From: JAUZRW01 sp964549915
GTDB taxonomy: Bacteria > Chloroflexota > Anaerolineae > Aggregatilineales > Phototrophicaceae
Assembly (NCBI GenBank): GCA_964549915.1
Contig: CAZJWX010000010.1
Coordinates: forward strand, 1 to 64,000
DNA length: 64,000 nt
Reading direction: 5' to 3'
Below the pieces are notes generated by a model, which was not told the origin of the DNA, ran no database searches, and worked only from the letters and a program-made list of their open reading frames with translations. This document shows, in pieces, positions 8,623 through 17,408 of this stretch; the first letter of the stretch is position 1; every line of letters begins with the position of its first letter. The position numbers and the translations under genes are program-made.

Positions 8623-10482
8623 TTAGCGTTCCAGGCGCACGGTTCCCAGGATCGTGCGCCCTGCTGAATCCGCGTCCGTATCAGCGGGCAGACGTTCGCT
8701 CGTCTGCCACGCATAGACGGTCAGCAGCAACGTATATTCACCAGCGGGCACTTCGCTCACATCGAGCACCGTCGTACGATAGGTCGCCATACCCAGCGGC
8801 AGCGAAACATCCCGCTGTGCTACAATCTCCCCTGTCCCATCTTCGAGGTGCAGCGCGACGGAATAGGTATTGACCGGAACGTCCGTCGCCGTCCAAGTCA
8901 TCGGCAGTCGCAGCGAATCCCCGCTGACCGTTTCCGGCAGCAAGACACCCGTCAGGGCGATGTTTTCGCCGAAGCGCACCAGCGGCGCAGCATCCAGGTC
9001 GCAGTAAAGTTCGTAGCGTGCATAGAGCGTGATTTGCAGGCTCTCCAGATGGTCGTACTCGCGGCATCGCTGGTAACCCCGTTCCCCCAACACGCCCAAT
9101 AATTCATGATAAGTATCCAGCGGCGTGTCGGACGTATCCAACGCCACCCAGACGCGCCCCGTCCCCACGAGAAAATCCTCAATCGCCGCCGCAGGCTCAC
9201 CCACTGTCGTCAGTTGGCCGAGCATGGTGTAACGCCCCGGCGCGCCGTACAGGCCGTAGTCAAAAGCGCCCGCTAACGCCCAGGGATGCTGCGGCAAATG
9301 AAAGATCACCGCATCACGCGGGCTGAGACGCTCACGCAGCCAATCCGTCATCTCGTGCACAGGCAGATGCGGCCTGAAAATCTCGACATGCACATCTCGG
9401 TAGACGGTATCGTCATAGGTTGTAGACTGCGTGTTGGCGAAACTGACCCCAAACCAGCCGACCAACAGCAGGACGGGCAGCGCACGATTGACGCGCAGCA
9501 GCGCCAACAATCCCCCCGCCGCCAGCGTCAGCAGCAGTGGCAGCAGAGGGATGATGTAGCGCACATGAGTCAGAATCGGTTGTACAGCGTTGATCGCCAG
9601 CGCAGCCACAAGTGCGACCAGGCTCACAAAACCCAGGTAACGTCCGCCTCGCCCCTCTCGCAAACCGAGCAACACCAACAGTACGATTGCTCCCAGTGCT
9701 AACCAACCGTTGCCGATGGCGTAGGCGGCGTTCATCAGCACCTCCCGCGCATTCATGAGAGTGCCTTCGCGCCCACCGGCGACGGTATATTCGACGGCAC
9801 GCAGCAGCACCGGGAACCAGAGCAAGAAAGTCGCGCCTGCACCCAGGCAAACGCCCGTGATTTGCCACCAACGGCGATTCTTTGGGGCGAAAATCAGGTG
9901 ATAGAGACCAACTGCCAGAATGAGCACGATCGAGAAGTAATGCGAGTAAATCAAGCCCGTGACGGCGAAGAAGAGGAAGAAGCCAGCTCCCCTGCCAAAG
10001 CCCTGCGCGGACAGTGAACACCAATACACCCACAGCGACAGAATCGTGAAGAGGACGTAGAAGCCATAGGGACGCAGTTCATGCAGGTAGATCGCAAAGA
10101 GCGACGACGCCCCCAGCAACGCCGCCGCATAAAGCCCCGCTCTGCCACCGAAAATCGCACGTCCCAGACGGAAAGCCGCCGCCACCGAGAGCACACCTAC
10201 CAGCGTCGTGAAGAAACGCAGGGCAAAGGGAGTCGCGCCTGCCAAGTGGCTCCAGAACCAGAGCGAAAGATAATACAAGGGAGGCTGCCAGGGATCGTCC
10301 GCAGCATTGGCTATCAGCGCAGCGAGCGTATCCGGCCCATACGGTTGCGCCCCGATGATGCGGATCGTCCAGTGTTCGTCGTAGTTGATCGCATCCGCAC
10401 CGAGGCCACGCACCCCCAGCCAGGTAGTGAACAGTAAAATCAGCACCAGCCAGACCCAGGACGTGCTGAGGTTTTTCCGCAT
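8623..10482 (-). CDS. GT39/PMT-like membrane glycosyltransferase
   Basis: The 619-residue protein is a polytopic membrane protein with about 10-11 hydrophobic segments in the first 400 residues. The first external loop carries the acidic YDEHW motif (about residues 34-38) and the downstream DDPWQPPLYY segment, the arrangement expected in GT-C glycosyltransferases of family 39 (ArnT/PMT-like), which use polyprenyl-phosphate sugars. The C-terminal 200 residues are a soluble, probably external beta-rich domain (GENIALTGVLLP..., YSVALHLEDGTGEIVAQRD). It converges with the TAP peptidase gene with only 39 bases between stops. Acceptor and sugar are unknown. The family is confident, the substrate is not. 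Confidence 0.82.
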   Translation of the reverse strand: MRKNLSTSWVWLVLILLFTTWLGVRGLGADAINYDEHWTIRIIGAQPYGPDTLAALIANAADDPWQPPLYYLSLWFWSHLAGATPFALRFFTTLVGVLSVAAAFRLGRAIFGGRAGLYAAALLGASSLFAIYLHELRPYGFYVLFTILSLWVYWCSLSAQGFGRGAGFFLFFAVTGLIYSHYFSIVLILAVGLYHLIFAPKNRRWWQITGVCLGAGATFLLWFPVLLRAVEYTVAGGREGTLMNAREVLMNAAYAIGNGWLALGAIVLLVLLGLREGRGGRYLGFVSLVALVAALAINAVQPILTHVRYIIPLLPLLLTLAAGGLLALLRVNRALPVLLLVGWFGVSFANTQSTTYDDTVYRDVHVEIFRPHLPVHEMTDWLRERLSPRDAVIFHLPQHPWALAGAFDYGLYGAPGRYTMLGQLTTVGEPAAAIEDFLVGTGRVWVALDTSDTPLDTYHELLGVLGERGYQRCREYDHLESLQITLYARYELYCDLDAAPLVRFGENIALTGVLLPETVSGDSLRLPMTWTATDVPVNTYSVALHLEDGTGEIVAQRDVSLPLGMATYRTTVLDVSEVPAGEYTLLLTVYAWQTSERLPADTDADSAGRTILGTVRLER

Positions 10483-10649
10483 GGAGGCTCCCCATCAATA
10501 TCACTCAATCGGCACAGATTATACAGAAGTGTTCACAAGAGTCAGCAGCCAGCCATTTATGGCCCAAAACGCCCAGAACCATCTCCGTCATTTTGCGCTA
10601 CAATCAAGGGAAAAACGACGAAAACACACGCGAACACCCTGGGGGCACA

Positions 10650-12089
10650 ATGTCGACTCCGACTGATCCATATATCGGGCGCGAATTGGATGGCTACAAA
10701 ATCCTGGAGATGCTGGGACGCGGCGGTATGGCCCGCGTCTATCGGGCGCTCGATGTCAGGCTAAAACGATTCGCTGCCGTCAAGATCATTGACCCTGAAG
10801 TGCGCGATCCCAGGAAATATCAGCAACGCTTCGACCGCGAAGCTCGTGCGATCGCCAAACTGAAGCACCCCAACATCGTGGCAATTTACCGCTTCAACGA
10901 GGTGCGCGGCGTCTATTACATGGCAATGGAGTACATCGACGGTGCGGATTTGCGCTGGGTACTGAAAGACTACCGCCGCGAAGACGTGACCATGGACTGG
11001 CGCACCGTCGCGCAGATCGTGCGCCAAATTGGCTCCGCACTGGATTACGCACATGAGAACGGCGTCATTCACCGCGACATCAAGCCATCCAACATCATGA
11101 TCTCACGCGAGGGCAACGCCATCCTCACCGATTTCGGCCTGGTACTGATGGCATCCGAAGGGACCATCGGCGAAATCTTCGGCTCCCCGCATTACATCGC
11201 GCCAGAACAGGCCGTCAATTCCGCCAACGCAGGTACACAAACCGATCTCTACAGCCTGGGTGTGGTGCTTTACGAGATGCTCACGGGCGATGTACCCTAT
11301 AACGAAGGCTCTGCCATGGAAATCGCCATGTCGCACATGTCGGCCCAGCTCCCCGACCCCCTGGAACGTCGGCCTGACCTGCCTCCGGCATTCAAACCAG
11401 TCATCGAGCAGGCACTGGCAAAAGACCCGAAAGATCGCTTCCAGACAGGGAAAGACCTGAGCCGTGCCCTGGATGATGCCGTGTTGAAAGCACTCAAGCA
11501 GAAACCCACCCCCACCGATACCGTATCGCGCCCAGAAGTGCGCATTCAGGAACAGATCAAGCCATTATCTCCCCCACCAGAGAACGCGAACAGCGTCGTG
11601 CACACCGTCACGCCCGACGAACCGCCTACCCTGCCTCCGCCCGTCGCCAAAGGCCGAAAAATGGAGAAAGCTCAGCCACGTCGCTCCGGCGGCAGCGGAT
11701 TACTGGCAGCTTTGATCGCACTGCTGCTCCTGGGCGTGAGCATGATCCTGTTCATCGTCGTCGTGCAGTCTCCCCCATCATCGAATGCGCCAGAAGTCGC
11801 AACGGGTTTCACAGCGGATTACACTCCCAACGCCCCCGCTACAGAGGACACAACCAATACGGTACTGGTAGGCGAAATTGAGAGCTATGATCAGGAAACA
11901 ACTTTCATCGCCTACGGACTGACGATCACAATCGCAGACGATGAGCTGGGACAATGGGATCTCGAAGAAGCCGAAAGCGGAGCCAGCTTCGAAATTAGCG
12001 GCTATGCGCAGGAAGACGGCAGCGGCATCACTTTCTACGAAGTAGAGACGTTCACCATCAACAACAGAAGCATCTTACCCAGAGGGTGA
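10650..12089 (+). CDS. Membrane-anchored Ser/Thr protein kinase
   Basis: The 479-residue product begins with a Hanks-type kinase domain (about residues 14-290): glycine loop GRGGMARVY, K45 in AAVKII, HRDIKPSN (D143), DFG (D161-G163) and SPHYIAPEQ. A Pro-rich juxtamembrane region of about 70 residues leads to one membrane helix (about 349-374). The external C-terminus is short and beta-rich (VLVGEIESYDQETTFIAYG and onward) and resembles DUF5666-type domains rather than PASTA repeats. The kinase is therefore probably cytoplasmic with a small external sensor. I chose the ATG at 10650; the upstream site is weak (GGGGG). No phosphatase or FHA gene is adjacent. The kinase call is firm; the ectodomain call is tentative. 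Confidence 0.92.
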   Translation: MSTPTDPYIGRELDGYKILEMLGRGGMARVYRALDVRLKRFAAVKIIDPEVRDPRKYQQRFDREARAIAKLKHPNIVAIYRFNEVRGVYYMAMEYIDGADLRWVLKDYRREDVTMDWRTVAQIVRQIGSALDYAHENGVIHRDIKPSNIMISREGNAILTDFGLVLMASEGTIGEIFGSPHYIAPEQAVNSANAGTQTDLYSLGVVLYEMLTGDVPYNEGSAMEIAMSHMSAQLPDPLERRPDLPPAFKPVIEQALAKDPKDRFQTGKDLSRALDDAVLKALKQKPTPTDTVSRPEVRIQEQIKPLSPPPENANSVVHTVTPDEPPTLPPPVAKGRKMEKAQPRRSGGSGLLAALIALLLLGVSMILFIVVVQSPPSSNAPEVATGFTADYTPNAPATEDTTNTVLVGEIESYDQETTFIAYGLTITIADDELGQWDLEEAESGASFEISGYAQEDGSGITFYEVETFTINNRSILPRG

Positions 12090-12166
12090 GAATCCGAAGC
12101 CAACGGGAGGACACAAAAGCCCTCTCTCCACTCAGTAGATGCACCGGGTTGTCTCTCGCGACGGGG

Positions 12167-13984
12167 TTACATTGGCTCCAACGCCAGTGTTCTCCCGTCG
12201 GATAATCGCAGCACCCCGCCAAGTTCAAGGCCAAGGGAGATCAGCGGATCATCGAGCAGCGTCGCCAGTTCAATATCCAGGGCATGCTGGGCGGAAATCG
12301 CCTCATAATACGCCCGCCCCTCACGATGCAAGCGTGCATTATGCAATAGACGACCCGCAAAACGCGCTCTCTCACGCTGGAATCGTCGTCTACGCCGCTG
12401 ACTCGGCTTGTACTGACCGTCATCCGGCACAAGAATCGCCTCAGCCTGAGCAAAATCCGTGACGGTGAGACACCAACCCTCAGACTCACGCACAACGAAT
12501 CCCAGGCGGGAAAGCTTGCGCAGGGCGTAATTCGCCTGATTCACGCTAATATCCAGAGCTTCCGCAAGTGCAGACGGCATCCAGCACCCCCCGAAAAGCG
12601 CCAAATAGCTAAAAACGTAGAGCACGGAGCGCCCCATCGCCCCACGCTCTGCCAATTCGGAATTGAAAACAGACACACTATATCTTAACCAGTGGGGGGC
12701 AAGGGCTAGTGTATCCATTTGCAACTGTGTTTCTTTGAGGATGCGTTCGTTGAACTTCCAGAGCGATGCATTGCTGCTTTGATCGCTGCCGCAGTGGAAG
12801 ATGATTTCTTTATTCCGGAGGCTTTTCAGGCGGCGTTGCACAGTCCCCGATCCCATGTGCGCCAATTCTGCCAGCTCACGGATGCTTCCGCGAAAAACCC
12901 CATTTTCGTTGCTGCTGACTCTCGCTCGTTCGATCAATGCCAGCATCAGGACTCGCTCACTGCTTCCGACACGCCCTTCCCAGCGATGGTTGGTCACCCA
13001 GAGCAACATCGTCCACCAGGAGCTATTCTCATCAGATTCTGAGTTCTCTTGAGGACGGCTGGGGCTTCGCTGCTGGCTGTAGGCGCTGGCAATGGTAGCC
13101 CGCGCTTCTCGCTCTGGCAGGCCGCTACTGGTCGCAATCGGCAGCACATGTTTGAGTGTCTCGGACTGTGTGTATCCATTCCCTGCCAGGTCGCAAGCTG
13201 CCGCGAACAGGCGGTTATTGCGTGATCCTTCTGGCAACGTGTGTCCGGTGTTCAGGTAGTCCTGTGTTCTACGCGATAGTTTTGTACGCTTCGGACGGGG
13301 TTGTTTCCATTGTCCTGGTGTGTACATGCCGGATGCGGTCACGGTGAGAGGCACCCAACTCCCACCGTTGTCGCGCAGCCAATCGATCTGACTGGAGTGT
13401 ATGCTGGGAATTTCCTGCCCTTCGCGGTGCAGCCATTCGTAGAGTGCACCGGAAGGATGTACCGAGGGAGGACCCAGCACGTAGCCCCCCTGCCCTTTGA
13501 TTTCGGCGTCAGGCAAGATGCCCGAAGATACGTTATGGACTTCCCCATCTTTGGCACGCAGGTAAATGTGGCCGCCACGCGCTGTGCGCACAACCCACAG
13601 CGGAATCCGACGCTGGCGTAGCTGTTCCATGTGGTATTGCAGCGCGTCCTGTGTTTCGCAGTCAATGACGAAGAGATTACGGCTTGTGCGTCCACACATG
13701 ATGGCCAGATTGCTGCTGCCCACGAAGAGAGTCTTCAGCCCATAGCGGCGGTCATCTCGTTCCAGGCGCGTGAATTGCAAGGACTTCCAGGGCAACCCAC
13801 CCTTCTTGCCGATGGGCTGCGGGAAAACGTTGAGGCCCATGTCATAGAGTTCGAATGCTGTGCGCTGAATGTGCGACAGCCCGGATGGTGTCGGTGTGCT
13901 CACATTTTCGGGAATGTGACCAATCGTGGATGCAAACCCACTCCCGACTTGTACATTTAGGCGGTTATGAGGTATACTAAGCAT
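12167..13984 (-). CDS. Primase-polymerase (Prim-Pol, AEP type) with winged-helix C-terminus
   Basis: The 605-residue protein has an archaeo-eukaryotic primase-type bifunctional primase/polymerase domain (about residues 35-220). Motif I is FVIDCE (D108, E110), motif II is RGGHIYLR (H139), and the signature GQGGYVLGPPSVHPSG follows with YEW. A helical segment (about 235-315) resembles the primase C-terminal helical module, and 325-420 looks like a winged-helix region (IRELAELAHMGSGTVQRRL). Such proteins usually belong to plasmids, phages or integrated elements, where they prime replication; no helicase, integrase or replication initiator is adjacent. The ATG at 13984 has no Shine-Dalgarno site and is abutted by a hairpin, so a downstream GTG is possible. 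Confidence 0.85.
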   Translation of the reverse strand: MLSIPHNRLNVQVGSGFASTIGHIPENVSTPTPSGLSHIQRTAFELYDMGLNVFPQPIGKKGGLPWKSLQFTRLERDDRRYGLKTLFVGSSNLAIMCGRTSRNLFVIDCETQDALQYHMEQLRQRRIPLWVVRTARGGHIYLRAKDGEVHNVSSGILPDAEIKGQGGYVLGPPSVHPSGALYEWLHREGQEIPSIHSSQIDWLRDNGGSWVPLTVTASGMYTPGQWKQPRPKRTKLSRRTQDYLNTGHTLPEGSRNNRLFAAACDLAGNGYTQSETLKHVLPIATSSGLPEREARATIASAYSQQRSPSRPQENSESDENSSWWTMLLWVTNHRWEGRVGSSERVLMLALIERARVSSNENGVFRGSIRELAELAHMGSGTVQRRLKSLRNKEIIFHCGSDQSSNASLWKFNERILKETQLQMDTLALAPHWLRYSVSVFNSELAERGAMGRSVLYVFSYLALFGGCWMPSALAEALDISVNQANYALRKLSRLGFVVRESEGWCLTVTDFAQAEAILVPDDGQYKPSQRRRRRFQRERARFAGRLLHNARLHREGRAYYEAISAQHALDIELATLLDDPLISLGLELGGVLRLSDGRTLALEPM

Positions 13985-13988
13985 GAAA

Positions 13989-14009
13989 AAGTTGTGCGTT
14001 GCACAACTT
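13989..14009 (-). promoter_or_regulatory. Perfect hairpin abutting the Prim-Pol start
   Basis: AAGTTGTGC (13989-13997) and GCACAACTT (14001-14009) are perfect 9-bp arms separated by 3 bases. Read on the gene strand the stem is followed at once by TTTTTC and then the ATG, so it could be an attenuator/terminator hairpin or a repressor operator overlapping the transcription start. The position, 5 bases from the start codon, strongly suggests control of the Prim-Pol gene. Which of the two it is cannot be decided from sequence. Confidence 0.6.
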
Positions 14010-14280
14010 ATATATGTCGAATGTGACGCTGAAAGAGTTGAGCCTCCGAAGCAACATTCGTCTCACAGGGACTTGTCCGGGAATCATATCGGGGTGCTTT
14101 CCGGACATTTCTCTTTAATGAGATCGCTACACAGCTACGGCTGCGAGTCACATCCGAGCCTAAGTTGTGTTACAGCACCTCCTACCTACGTGAACAAAAT
14201 CTGATGCCCCTTACCAGACATCATCTTTAATAAGAATACCACATTAACGTCAGTCACAGCAAGCAGAGTCCTGCCTTTTC

Positions 14281-14306
14281 TGACTCAATCTGACTCCTCC
14301 TGACTC
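14281..14306. repeat. Three TGACTC repeats at 10-bp period
   Basis: TGACTC occurs at 14281, 14291 and 14301, one helical turn apart, so all copies face the same side of the helix. The array overlaps the 3' end region of the membrane-protein gene that ends at 14310. The geometry suits a protein binding site such as short iterons; with only three short copies chance cannot be excluded. Confidence 0.4.
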
Positions 14307-14309
14307 ATT

Positions 14310-15854
14310 CTACCCTGTACACGCCGAATCCAGATTTTCATAGAGAGCACCACCCTGCACAGGCATGATCCTGCGTACGTTCAGATCGCGCCCCCAATTT
14401 TCGTATTCGCCATCGGTCATGATGAGATACTGCGCGTTGAATTCTTCTGGCGTGCTGTAGCGTCCAGCCTCGTCCCAATCATGGTACCAGGACAAACCCA
14501 TCCCCGGGTCGATTGCCAGCAGCAGGCCCGCTTCCCCTTGCGCGGGCGTGACGTAGAAAATCGCGGTGATGACGGTGTTGCACCAGGGGGATTCCGCGTC
14601 TGGATCGAAAACCAGCACATCGTCGAATTCTTCTTGCCAGTGCTGGTACTGTTCCTGTACGATGCCGTTGAAATTCGGCGCTTTCTGCCGGAAGATGTCG
14701 AACTCGGCAGGCAGCAACAGCACCATGGATGCAATCATGGGCGCTAATAGAAGCCGTCGCCGGATGGCCGCCAACAGCACCAACGAGAAGAACAGGTGGG
14801 GTGCCATTACGCGGTAATCATGCCCGCCGAGGGTTTCGTGCAGCAAAATGGTCGTGCCGTAGAAGGCGATCAGGTTGAAGAGATGCAACGCCACTTCCCA
14901 GAACCAGGTTGAGTCTGCCAGCAGCTTCGGTTCTCCCCTACTGCGTCGCCACTGCCAGATACCCCAGACCAGCACCAGAACGATCAATAACAGGATCTGC
15001 AAGCGCTGCCCGATGATGGTCGGATGTCCTTCCGTCATCCAGATGAAGCTCTGCTGGATGTAGTCCAGGTAGCTGAGGAATTTCTCGAAGAGACTCCCCT
15101 CCCCCAGGATGATGCGTGTCCGGAAGTGCGGGAAGGGCGCGGCACTGATATAGAAGGCTGCTGCGGAGAGCAGCGTCAGCGGTACAGAGACCAGCAGTGC
15201 ACGCAGGATTGTCCAGAGGTTGCGCTTCTCCGCTGCGAGTACGTAGGCCGGGAAGAGCAGCATCGTCCAGGTGGGACGCAGTAACCCCGCCACCATTGCG
15301 AAGACCGTGAGCGCAACCAGGAAGCCGAGCGAGACTTTACGCCGCAATAGATGGTAGAAAGCACCCGCCAGCAGCAGCGCAATCGCCAGATTCGGCAGTT
15401 GCAGCAGGCTGCTCGGTAAGTAATTCAGCAGCGGGATGAAGGTTGCCAGCACTGCGCCGAACCACAACAGCGGCTCCCACCTGGGGCGTGTCCCCGCGAT
15501 GAAGATTGCGCTCGCCAGCATGAAGGTCACGATGTTGATCAATTGTATCGCGGCCAGCCCCCAGCCCGTGATCTGTCCAATCAACCCATAGTAGACGTAA
15601 ATCCAGGCTCCCCAGGCGTAATAGTGGGAGAAATCCGCCAGTGGGATATTCTCGTTGAGCGTGTAGTACCCGCCCCCAAAGCCCGTTTTGGCGAAGGTCG
15701 CGGCCTGGTGCCAGTGATAAAGTTCGTCATTCCAGAATGGCGCGTGATCCAGCAGCGTGGCATCGTGCATCACAACCAGCCAGAGGCTGACGACGATCAC
15801 AGGCGCGGCGATCACCAGAAGAGATAGGGTGACGTAGAGGATAGTCCGTTGCAT
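14310..15854 (-). CDS. Polytopic membrane protein, GT-C glycosyltransferase-like
   Basis: The 514-residue product has a first hydrophobic helix at about residues 3-27, then an external loop with the acidic pair in FWNDELYHW. About nine further hydrophobic segments follow up to about residue 390, and then a soluble C-terminal tail of about 120 residues. The acidic motif in the first loop followed by multiple helices is the GT-C layout, but I cannot place it in a numbered family. The ATG at 15854 follows a weak GGA site; the frame upstream lacks hydrophobic character. It is transcribed divergently from the TIR gene at 15970. The sugar-transfer role is inference. Confidence 0.65.
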   Translation of the reverse strand: MQRTILYVTLSLLVIAAPVIVVSLWLVVMHDATLLDHAPFWNDELYHWHQAATFAKTGFGGGYYTLNENIPLADFSHYYAWGAWIYVYYGLIGQITGWGLAAIQLINIVTFMLASAIFIAGTRPRWEPLLWFGAVLATFIPLLNYLPSSLLQLPNLAIALLLAGAFYHLLRRKVSLGFLVALTVFAMVAGLLRPTWTMLLFPAYVLAAEKRNLWTILRALLVSVPLTLLSAAAFYISAAPFPHFRTRIILGEGSLFEKFLSYLDYIQQSFIWMTEGHPTIIGQRLQILLLIVLVLVWGIWQWRRSRGEPKLLADSTWFWEVALHLFNLIAFYGTTILLHETLGGHDYRVMAPHLFFSLVLLAAIRRRLLLAPMIASMVLLLPAEFDIFRQKAPNFNGIVQEQYQHWQEEFDDVLVFDPDAESPWCNTVITAIFYVTPAQGEAGLLLAIDPGMGLSWYHDWDEAGRYSTPEEFNAQYLIMTDGEYENWGRDLNVRRIMPVQGGALYENLDSACTG

Positions 15855-15969
15855 GGTTCCATCTTCGCGTGTTTGGCAGCAATCCAACGGGGTGACTCTA
15901 CTGTGCGGTCTGTTGCCTGTCTATTCTGAAGTGGCTACAATCGAAGGCGCTCAAAAGGAGACAATTTCA

Positions 15970-17367
15970 ATGTCGCACATTTTCATCAGTTACAGCCGTG
16001 AAGATCTGGCGTTTGCCCGCTATTTACGCGCCATGCTCTCTCAGGAAGGATTTGCCGTCTGGATGGATGAGCAGAACTTGCACGCGGGAACCAACTGGTG
16101 GAAAGAGATCGAACGCAATATTGATACTTGTGCGGCATTCGTCGTGGTGATGTCACCGACAGCAGACGAATCGATGTACGTTCATAACGAAATTCATCGA
16201 GCGTTGAACCAGAAAAAGCCACTCTTCCCGGTGCTGCTTTCTGGCGAACCATTTTCGTTGCTGGCCAACATCCAGGCTGCTGATATGCGGGCGGGGTTGA
16301 AAGCTCGCCTCTCCCCTTCCCTGGTGAAGGACTTACGTGCGGTTTGCGGCGTGGTCACAGAGCGAACAATCTGCTTTGAGATTGTCCAGGGCAACGCGCT
16401 CGAGTTGGCTTGTGATGCGCTCGTCATGAAGGTTTCCGTCGGCTCAGGTGGCGTAGAGTGGCAGGTTGCCAGGCGAGCCGCAGAGCATGGTGCGAACCTC
16501 GACGCTGCCTTACAACTGGAAGACCAGCCGGGAACCTATGAACTATCTCCAACAGGCAGCTTCATCCAGCCTGCTTATGGCCTTTTCATTCGCACGGTTT
16601 CGGTTTACCAATTTCGTTATCGGGAAACGCGCGAATTTGCAGAACTGGCGCTGAATATCCTGGCGCAGGAATTGCCCGAAGCGCGTCACATCGCCATGAC
16701 GATTCACGGTATTTACACGCCGACGATGCTTGACGAAGGAGAGTCGCTGCTCGCACAGATTGGTGGTCTGGTCGATGCCCTACAGCGTGACAGTGCGCCT
16801 GATGGCCTGGAGCGGATAACCATTGTTGAGATCAGCGAAGACCGTGTGCAGCGCCTTCGCGCTCAAGTTGCACCTTTCTTCGAGGAAGTGCGGTATGCCC
16901 GGCCTGCTTCGGGCGAGGAATGGGGCTATGATCTGACGTTTTCGCGGCAGGTTGAGCAAGCTGCGCCGGATGCTGGAACCGAAGCCGTGAAGCCCTATGC
17001 GCTGGCCATCATGCCCGATGATGACGTGCTGGAAGATATTTACTACTATGGAATTCAGCGCCCTGTGCATTCGCAAGGATTGCTCTGTGAGCGCATCGCA
17101 CTGAGTGAAGCACCAAAAGCTGAAGAGCACAACCTGCAAGCTACCCTCCAACGTGCCGGACAGGCGTCCTTGCTGGTTTGCTATCTCTCCGAGCCGTCCC
17201 CCCTGCTGTCGCTGCATATTGGTTATGCCTGGGGCAAAGGGGTTCCGGTGATCTTCGTCGGACGTGCAGAGCATGCGACGTTTTATGACGAAGCGGTGCT
17301 GACCTACGAGAAAATCTGGGAGCTAGAAGAACGACTCGGACAACAGCTTGCGAGCTTGGATGGATAA
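15970..17367 (+). CDS. TIR / macro-like / nucleoside-deoxyribosyltransferase-like three-domain protein
   Basis: The 465-residue soluble protein starts with a TIR domain (about residues 1-130, HIFISYSREDLAFARYL, GFAVWMDEQNL). A middle domain (about 135-305) opens with FEIVQGNALELACDALVMKV, which resembles the start of macro domains (ADP-ribose binders). The C-terminal domain (about 342-465) looks like a nucleoside 2-deoxyribosyltransferase-like fold: ALAIMPDDDVLEDIYYYGI, then LHIGYAWGKGVPV. In active deoxyribosyltransferases a Glu precedes IGYA; here it is H416. In the TIR, W44 occupies the place where NADase TIRs seem to have the catalytic Glu (hand alignment). So it may sense nucleotides rather than cleave them. 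AAGGAG lies upstream of the ATG at 15970. The neighbours offer no defence operon. Confidence 0.75.
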   Translation: MSHIFISYSREDLAFARYLRAMLSQEGFAVWMDEQNLHAGTNWWKEIERNIDTCAAFVVVMSPTADESMYVHNEIHRALNQKKPLFPVLLSGEPFSLLANIQAADMRAGLKARLSPSLVKDLRAVCGVVTERTICFEIVQGNALELACDALVMKVSVGSGGVEWQVARRAAEHGANLDAALQLEDQPGTYELSPTGSFIQPAYGLFIRTVSVYQFRYRETREFAELALNILAQELPEARHIAMTIHGIYTPTMLDEGESLLAQIGGLVDALQRDSAPDGLERITIVEISEDRVQRLRAQVAPFFEEVRYARPASGEEWGYDLTFSRQVEQAAPDAGTEAVKPYALAIMPDDDVLEDIYYYGIQRPVHSQGLLCERIALSEAPKAEEHNLQATLQRAGQASLLVCYLSEPSPLLSLHIGYAWGKGVPVIFVGRAEHATFYDEAVLTYEKIWELEERLGQQLASLDG

Positions 17368-17408
17368 AGTCCCAGGGCGCAATAAAGCTGCACCCCGGAG
17401 ATTCTTGC

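Larger units (their letters stand above)
13985..14309. other. Gene-free stretch upstream of Prim-Pol with phased TGACTC repeats
   Basis: This 325-base gap lies between the Prim-Pol start and the end of the next minus-strand gene. Besides the hairpin it holds three direct copies of TGACTC at 14281, 14291 and 14301, spaced exactly 10 bases, and one inverted copy at 14145-14150. It is more AT-rich than the flanking genes. No open frame with a ribosome site is visible. It probably contains the Prim-Pol promoter. Confidence 0.5.
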
